Shown here: positions 6,687-9,879 of the stretch, piece after piece
Layout of the letters: every line of letters begins with the position of its first letter
How positions within the stretch are numbered: the stretch's first letter is position 1
From: Acidobacteriota bacterium
GTDB lineage: Bacteria > Acidobacteriota > Terriglobia > Terriglobales > Acidobacteriaceae
DNA length: 9,879 nucleotides
NCBI GenBank assembly: GCA_003223595.1
Contig: QHVR01000337.1
Location: forward strand, 1 to 9,879
Reading direction: 5' to 3'
The notes under the pieces: generated by a model
Told to the model about the DNA's origin: nothing
What the model saw: only the letters and a program-made list of their open reading frames with translations
Database searches by the model: none
Program-made: the position numbers and the translations under genes

Positions 6687-7118
6687 ATGTCACCAACCGT
6701 TCAAGTCGGCGCGATTCTCATGAAGGACTGGCCCGGGATGAAGAAACTGCTTGGGCTGGAGAGTGAGCCCTATTCAGGACCATGGACTCTGCTCAAGGCT
6801 TTGGATGTGTCTGAGCTGGATCGCAAGATCCATGCTGCCGGGTGGAACTTCTTTTTCATGGCGAGCGAAGTCAAAGTGATTTTTCTGGGCTCGCTTGGAG
6901 CAGCGAAAGTACAACATGCATTGAAGCGAATTTTAGAGAAAGTAAAGCAGCAGCACTTCAATGGTCTTGAAGTTACCGCAATCGTTACCCGGCGTTTCCT
7001 CGGAGTGCCGTACGTGACTGTGTCCGCGCATTCCCGCCATATGCAACAGAGTTGCTGCCTTGACAGCGCGGTCGCGCGGCAATCGTCCCAACGCGATGTG
7101 GCATGGGCTCGAGAATGA
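6687..7118 (+). CDS. Conserved-looking protein of unknown function (143 aa)
   Basis: A 143-residue protein without a domain I can name, though it resembles hypothetical proteins I associate with Acidobacteria. A basic/hydrophobic core runs LDRKIHAAGWNFFFMASEVK (44-63) and VQHALKRILEKVKQQHFNGLEV (75-96, likely amphipathic helix). It is followed by FLGVPYVTVSAHSRHMQQ (104-121), rich in His/Arg, and a Cys-Cys pair (123-124). There is no signal peptide or membrane helix, so it is presumably cytoplasmic. GAGGA at 6671-6675 is 11 bases from the ATG, a long but usable spacing. Its TGA overlaps the next gene's ATG in an ATGA arrangement, which argues that both are translated together and that this frame is real. 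Confidence 0.65.
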   Translation: MSPTVQVGAILMKDWPGMKKLLGLESEPYSGPWTLLKALDVSELDRKIHAAGWNFFFMASEVKVIFLGSLGAAKVQHALKRILEKVKQQHFNGLEVTAIVTRRFLGVPYVTVSAHSRHMQQSCCLDSAVARQSSQRDVAWARE

Positions 7119-7594
7119 GCGCGGGTTCCGCTCCAGAGAATCGATCTATGAACCATGATGCGAATCAAAGTCTCGACCGAGCTCTGGAGTGTGCAATTGT
7201 TGTGTCCTGGCCAGATCTCGCGCATGGCGCCCAAGCTCACTTGATTCACATCGAGTACGCGTTTACTCCAACGGGCACACTGGATTACCTCAAAGTCTGG
7301 TCGTCCATAGCCCGAGGTCATTGGCTTTTGGCTTGCGAGTATTGGAGCTCCGCAAACACGATTCACGGCACCGGCGTCCGCTTCGAGAACGGATACGAAT
7401 CCGAAGGATTGGCTCACATTCTGGAATTTGTTATGCAACACCAGAATTCGTTTGTGCTTCCCCCGAACCCCGGCCGGCAGGTACTGCTCCAGATTTCGAC
7501 GCCAACAGGGGAAGAGAGCGCAGCAGCCGCGGCACTGATAAGTGAAGTCTTCGAGCGTCTCACTTCAACGTTCGCGAAGCCAGCAGTCGCCTGA
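7115..7594 (+). CDS. Unknown protein translationally coupled to the preceding gene (159 aa)
   Basis: A 159-residue protein, not recognised. I start it at ATG 7115 because the ATG overlaps the upstream TGA by the common 4-base ATGA junction. ATG 7103 (4 residues longer) and ATG 7148 (11 shorter) are alternatives. The body has alternating hydrophobic strands (AHLIHIEYAF, TLDYLKVWSS, HWLLACEYW), a Gly-rich GTGVRFENGYESEGL segment (86-99) and a C-terminal helix (about 133-153). No signal peptide or membrane segment is evident. A mostly beta sandwich-like fold is a guess. Shared operon with the 6687 gene suggests a shared, unknown task. Confidence 0.6.
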   Translation: MSAGSAPENRSMNHDANQSLDRALECAIVVSWPDLAHGAQAHLIHIEYAFTPTGTLDYLKVWSSIARGHWLLACEYWSSANTIHGTGVRFENGYESEGLAHILEFVMQHQNSFVLPPNPGRQVLLQISTPTGEESAAAAALISEVFERLTSTFAKPAVA

Positions 7595-7915
7595 AAGTCT
7601 GCCCAGCATTCATTTCTCCCAACCCGCTAACCGGCGGTCTCGATGAGGTTCGGTGCGGGGCAGGCCCGTGCTGAGTTCGCATTTTTCTCCCGGTTTTGCG
7701 CCACATGTCGGGCAGCGAACCGATAATGCTAGTTTCTTTTTGGCTTTCATGGCTACACAATGCACGCTTCCTCGTCAATTAAGATGGTCAATTGTGACCA
7801 TCCCGGAATACCCGACGAGGCGCATCATTTCTCTAGGGCAGGGGAGCGGCAGTAGTGGAAAGCGTCGCTAGCGGACGCGATTTTCGTTGTTGAACCTCTG
7901 CTCAGGAGCGATCCC
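7595..7915. other. Regulatory spacer with an operator-like dyad
   Basis: No gene is visible. The spacer includes GATAAT at 7722-7727 (possible -10 without a well-spaced -35), the 18-bp dyad at 7784-7801, a short GCGTC/GACGC hairpin around 7862-7877, and the ribosome binding site AGGAG at 7904-7908. A short open frame on each strand in 7560-7871 shows no family signal. Confidence 0.5.
7784..7801. promoter_or_regulatory. 18-bp operator-like inverted repeat
   Basis: ATGGTCAATTGTGACCAT: two perfect 7-bp arms (ATGGTCA / TGACCAT) around a 4-bp centre. It lies 115 bp upstream of the Pro/Tyr-repeat gene. Arm length and spacing are those of a dimeric transcription-factor site; the TGGT/ACCA edges recall GntR-type operators, but the centre is longer than usual for them, so the family assignment is speculative. 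Confidence 0.5.
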
Positions 7916-8134
7916 ATGTTCAAGCCCTTAGCTACGATCGGAACTAAATATCTCGAACCGCTACTGGCGCACTCTGGGGCAGCAAAAGACTCCGAAGGTG
8001 CCAAACAGCCAGCGCTGCCTGGAACTCCATATACGCCTTATTCCGATAAACCTGCGCTGCCTGAGTCTCCTTACAAGCCGTATGCGGAAAAACCCGCGCA
8101 GGACGCTCCGTACGAGCCGTACAAAGGCATATAG
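7916..8134 (+). CDS. Small Pro/Tyr repeat protein (72 aa)
   Basis: A 72-residue protein with two parts. Residues 1-31 (MFKPLATIGTKYLEPLLAHS onward) form a short amphipathic, helix-like head. Residues 32-72 are three tandem copies of a roughly 14-residue unit with the core PALPxxPYxPYxxK: 32-45, 46-59 and a slightly shortened 60-72 ending YKGI. The regular PYxPY motif predicts an extended, disordered tail, perhaps a ligand for aromatic- or proline-binding domains or a cell-wall contact. There is no signal peptide or membrane helix. AGGAG at 7904-7908 is 7 bases from the ATG, strong support for translation. I do not know a function for this type. Confidence 0.75.
   Translation: MFKPLATIGTKYLEPLLAHSGAAKDSEGAKQPALPGTPYTPYSDKPALPESPYKPYAEKPAQDAPYEPYKGI
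8009..8131 (+). repeat. Three in-frame 42-bp coding repeats (PYxPY units)
   Basis: Units 8009-8050, 8051-8092 and 8093-8131 encode the 14-residue Pro/Tyr repeat. The third is one codon shorter. DNA identity has drifted while the Pro, Tyr and Lys positions are kept, which suggests selection on the protein pattern rather than a recent duplication. Confidence 0.7.
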
Positions 8135-8237
8135 GTGTTATACGCGATACGAAGACCAACTACACAGCGGTGAAGGAAATGGGATGGGGCTTTCTCGCAT
8201 TCCGTTTGTTTCTCCAGCCGAGCACACAGGAGAAATC

Positions 8238-8447
8238 ATGTCCAATATCAAGTTTGTTGTAAGAGTGAGCCATACTGGGACGCGCGCACATGCATACGTG
8301 CAGCGGATTGGTAAGTTTCCCTTTCAGATGACAACCAACCGCAAGCTGGCTCTGATCATGGGAAAGCTCACGGCCGAAGACGCGGCTAAAGCCATCCAAA
8401 CTGCTCGATGTGTTCCCGAGTTGATGCCCGTGCACGTGAATGCCTGA
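8238..8447 (+). CDS. Orphan small basic protein (69 aa)
   Basis: A 69-residue protein not matching a family I know. It begins with strand-like IKFVVRVSHTGTRAHAYVQRIG (4-25), then KFPFQMTTNRKLALIMGKLT, and ends with a helix TAEDAAKAIQTARCV (45-59). It is basic and His-containing with one Cys. The start at 8238 is fixed by AGGAG (8228-8232) 5 bases upstream. The same frame is open back to 7998 but that part overlaps the repeat-protein gene. It lies about 100 bp after the Pro/Tyr protein on the same strand and may be cotranscribed. Confidence 0.65.
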   Translation: MSNIKFVVRVSHTGTRAHAYVQRIGKFPFQMTTNRKLALIMGKLTAEDAAKAIQTARCVPELMPVHVNA

Positions 8448-8667
8448 CCATCGCCAGTGCGCCACAATCGGAAGCGATCCAGATACCTACACCTCGATGA
8501 TGTCGTGTTTCCCTGTAGATACACCATGGACGCCGATGGCATTACGCTCAAATATTTCTTACGGAACTCCGGATTGCTCAATTGCCCTGGCTCGTGCCAG
8601 TGTAAAATCGTGACTCGACTGGCTGGACGTTACTGGAAGTTGGCGAACGCCGCAGCGCGCAGGATGT

Positions 8668-8844
8668 ATGAGACTGCTTTTGAAGATTGTTCACTTTTTC
8701 TTTGGCTGCCGGCACCGGCACCTGAGCCGCGTGTTCACGATTAAACACCGCACATACAAGGTCTGCTTCGACTGTGGGCAGGAGTTCGATCTGCCAGATG
8801 CTGACGGACCCGCACATTCCGTTACCTCTCGATCCGCCGCTTAG
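8668..8844 (+). CDS. Third small zinc-binding protein (58 aa)
   Basis: A 58-residue frame with a hydrophobic/basic head MRLLLKIVHFFFGCRHRHLS, then VFTIKHRTYKVCFDCGQEF (22-40) and a polar tail. C14-R-H16 plus C33-FD-C36 form a plausible CxH...CxxC metal site; the CxxCG..F ending is typical of small zinc ribbons, and I recall many mini-proteins of this type (GCRHRHLSR...VCxDCGxEF) in Acidobacteria. AGGA at 8661-8664 is only 3 bases from the ATG, which is tight. A competing frame (GTG 8457 to 8744) overlaps but lacks a ribosome binding site and any family pattern, so I favour this one. Function unknown; a role like the other two CxxC proteins in this window is possible. Confidence 0.65.
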   Translation: MRLLLKIVHFFFGCRHRHLSRVFTIKHRTYKVCFDCGQEFDLPDADGPAHSVTSRSAA

Positions 8845-9215
8845 AGACGAATTCTGATCTTTTCACTACGCTTCCTGCGTTCACTCAGTCCTTGCGTTGC
8901 AATCGATTCTTTGTATGTGAGCTATCTTGCTCAGACGGCGTTAGCCTTAACCTGTCATTCTTGATTATCTTCTGAGTGTGTAGACGGGAGCCGCGAAGCT
9001 GAATCGCAGTTCCTTTACCTTAGGTCGCTGGGGACGTGCCCTGATCAGGTCACGCAAGCGGCCACATCCAGCGAATCAGCACTCTTCATCCGCGTGCCAG
9101 CCGCCAAACCTTGCGGCGGAACACGATTCGGCCCTAAAGACTCTGAACATCGAACGGGCAACTCCCTCAAGCGGATGAGAGGGGATACCTCGCGCAACAA
9201 GGAAGGTCAAAGATC
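8845..9215. other. Long spacer before the small membrane-protein gene
   Basis: No gene found on either strand; stops are frequent. It contains a short GC hairpin, CCGCC...GGCGG, around 9107-9120, and the ribosome binding site AAGGAAGG at 9199-9206. No convincing -35/-10 pair is seen. The length for so small a downstream gene suggests regulation or a long leader. Confidence 0.4.
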
Positions 9216-9419
9216 ATGCCTCTGCTCCAAATTCTCGAAGTTCTGGTTATTGTAGGTGTCCTCCTGTGGCTGGTGAACCGATTCATCCCAATGCAGGGGT
9301 CCATCAAATCCATTCTGAATGGGGTTGTAGTCATCGCAGTGGTTCTGTGGTTGCTGAATATTTTCGGATTGTTCCATTCCCTGGCTCGGGTTCATGTCGG
9401 CCTATTCCTGATCTCGTAG
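9216..9419 (+). CDS. Small inner-membrane protein, Thivi_2564-like
   Basis: A 67-residue protein made of two membrane helices: residues about 3-20 (LLQILEVLVIVGVLLWLV) and about 36-53 (GVVVIAVVLWLLNIFGLF), joined by the short NRFIPMQGSIKSILN loop. The repeated VxVLLWL..N.F pattern and the loop match the small membrane proteins annotated as Thivi_2564 family, whose function is unknown. The start follows AAGGAAGG (9199-9206) by 9 bases. The gene precedes an exported protein by 72 bp on the same strand and the two may form an envelope operon. Confidence 0.8.
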   Translation: MPLLQILEVLVIVGVLLWLVNRFIPMQGSIKSILNGVVVIAVVLWLLNIFGLFHSLARVHVGLFLIS

Positions 9420-9450
9420 GCGAACCTGCGATATGCACCACCAAAGATTT

Positions 9451-9464
9451 GCATTGCGCAATGC
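9451..9464. promoter_or_regulatory. Perfect 14-bp palindrome before the exported-protein gene
   Basis: GCATTGCGCAATGC reads the same on both strands. It lies 41 bp upstream of the TTG start at 9492 and is directly joined to a second dyad. Confidence 0.5.
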
Positions 9465-9478
9465 GGCAGACATCTGCC
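9465..9478. promoter_or_regulatory. Second dyad touching the ribosome binding site region
   Basis: GGCAGA-CA-TCTGCC, two perfect 6-bp arms around 2 bases, follows the first palindrome with no gap and ends 2 bases before the AAGGAG ribosome binding site (9481-9486). It could be a tandem operator or part of an RNA structure affecting ribosome access. Confidence 0.5.
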
Positions 9479-9491
9479 TTAAGGAGATACT

Positions 9492-9879
9492 TTGAAAACA
9501 AAGCTGTTTCTCGTAGCTGGAATTATCCTCAGTCTGAGCGCATGGGCGCAGACTAACTCGCAAACCACCCCGGCCGTCGAACCGTTGACTCCGATGCCTG
9601 TCTTTCACGTGACGGTCACTAGCAGGAGTGTGCAGGCAGTCAACTACAAGCACCGGAGCGGAGCCTCAAAACTCGATTTCGCGGGTACGGACCTTATGCC
9701 TGCCGCCACTGGTCAAGCGAAAGTGGAAAGCAAAAAGGGCTACACCGAAATCGAAGTCGAATTTGGGAATCTGCAAAGGCCTACAACTTTCGGCAACGAG
9801 TATCTGACCTACATCTTGTGGGCGATATCCCCAGAAGGCCGCGCCGTCAATCTCGGCGAGGTTCTCGTCGGTGACAATC
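9492..9879 (+). CDS. Exported protein, N-terminal part (OmpA-family-type), cut by window end
   Basis: The frame starts at TTG 9492, 5 bases after AAGGAG (9481-9486), and stays open to the window edge, 129 codons. Residues 1-20 are a signal peptide (MKTKLFLVAG..., cleavage after AWA, before Gln-20). A Pro/Thr-rich linker follows, then a beta-rich domain with FHVTVTSRSVQAVNYKHRSG, GTDLMPAATGQAKVES, YTEIEVEF and GNEYLTYILWAISPEGRAVN. This N-terminal domain is one I associate with acidobacterial proteins annotated as OmpA family, which carry a peptidoglycan-binding OmpA domain further on; that part lies outside the window, so the name is provisional. The exported location is well supported. It probably pairs with the small membrane protein upstream, with two palindromes between them. 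Confidence 0.8.
   Translation, partial: MKTKLFLVAGIILSLSAWAQTNSQTTPAVEPLTPMPVFHVTVTSRSVQAVNYKHRSGASKLDFAGTDLMPAATGQAKVESKKGYTEIEVEFGNLQRPTTFGNEYLTYILWAISPEGRAVNLGEVLVGDN

Noticed and set aside
7741..7770. Possible sigma-54 promoter (TGGC...TGCA around 7750)
   Set aside because: The GG to GC distance is one base short of the required -24/-12 spacing.
8457..8744. 95-residue plus frame starting with GTG
   Set aside because: No ribosome binding site, no family signal, and it conflicts with the more convincing 58-residue zinc-binding frame at 8668-8844. Not fully excluded.

Overview
The window looks like a chromosomal segment of an acidobacterium (Acidobacteriota, probably Terriglobia / Koribacter-like). 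That placement is inference from gene style. It holds a winged-helix/TM/TolB-like/TPR regulator typical of that phylum, a SYLF/Ysc84 lipoid-binding protein, a Crp/Fnr regulator of familiar acidobacterial type, several very small CxxC (zinc-ribbon) proteins, and the start of an Ala-Trp-Ala-signal envelope protein. Base composition is moderately GC-rich. I see no rRNA, tRNA, CRISPR array, transposase, integrase or phage gene.

Layout. Positions 1-390 carry no convincing gene but contain two back-to-back hairpins resembling a dispersed (REP-like) element. An NmrA-type NAD(P)-binding protein lies at 391-1290 (+). A 362-bp spacer rich in small dyads and with a TATAAT box leads to a 623-residue membrane-anchored one-component regulator at 1653-3524 (+). 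A convergent spacer with a strong hairpin follows, then two minus-strand envelope genes: a two-TM membrane protein (3744-4013) and a secreted SYLF-domain protein (4240-4956). Diverging from these are two consecutive small zinc-ribbon proteins (5264-5485 and 5536-5820, +). Facing them is a Crp/Fnr regulator (5842-6519, -) with a probable leaderless start and a large inverted repeat at its promoter. Next comes a translationally coupled pair of unrecognised genes (6687-7118 and 7115-7594, +).

The right third is a run of very small genes separated by long spacers: a Pro/Tyr repeat protein (7916-8134), an orphan 69-residue protein (8238-8447), a third small zinc-ribbon protein hidden in another frame (8668-8844), a two-helix membrane protein of the Thivi_2564-like type (9216-9419), and the start of an exported protein cut by the window edge (9492-9879). 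Two contiguous perfect dyads sit just ahead of that last gene's ribosome binding site.

How it fits together: there is no single obvious pathway. The content (two regulators, envelope proteins, short-chain oxidoreductase-like protein, many individually promoted mini-proteins) reads as a stress- or envelope-response neighbourhood. The most under-described parts are the set of small CxxC proteins, the PYxPY repeat protein, the coupled unknown pair, and the palindromes in front of the Crp/Fnr and exported-protein genes.
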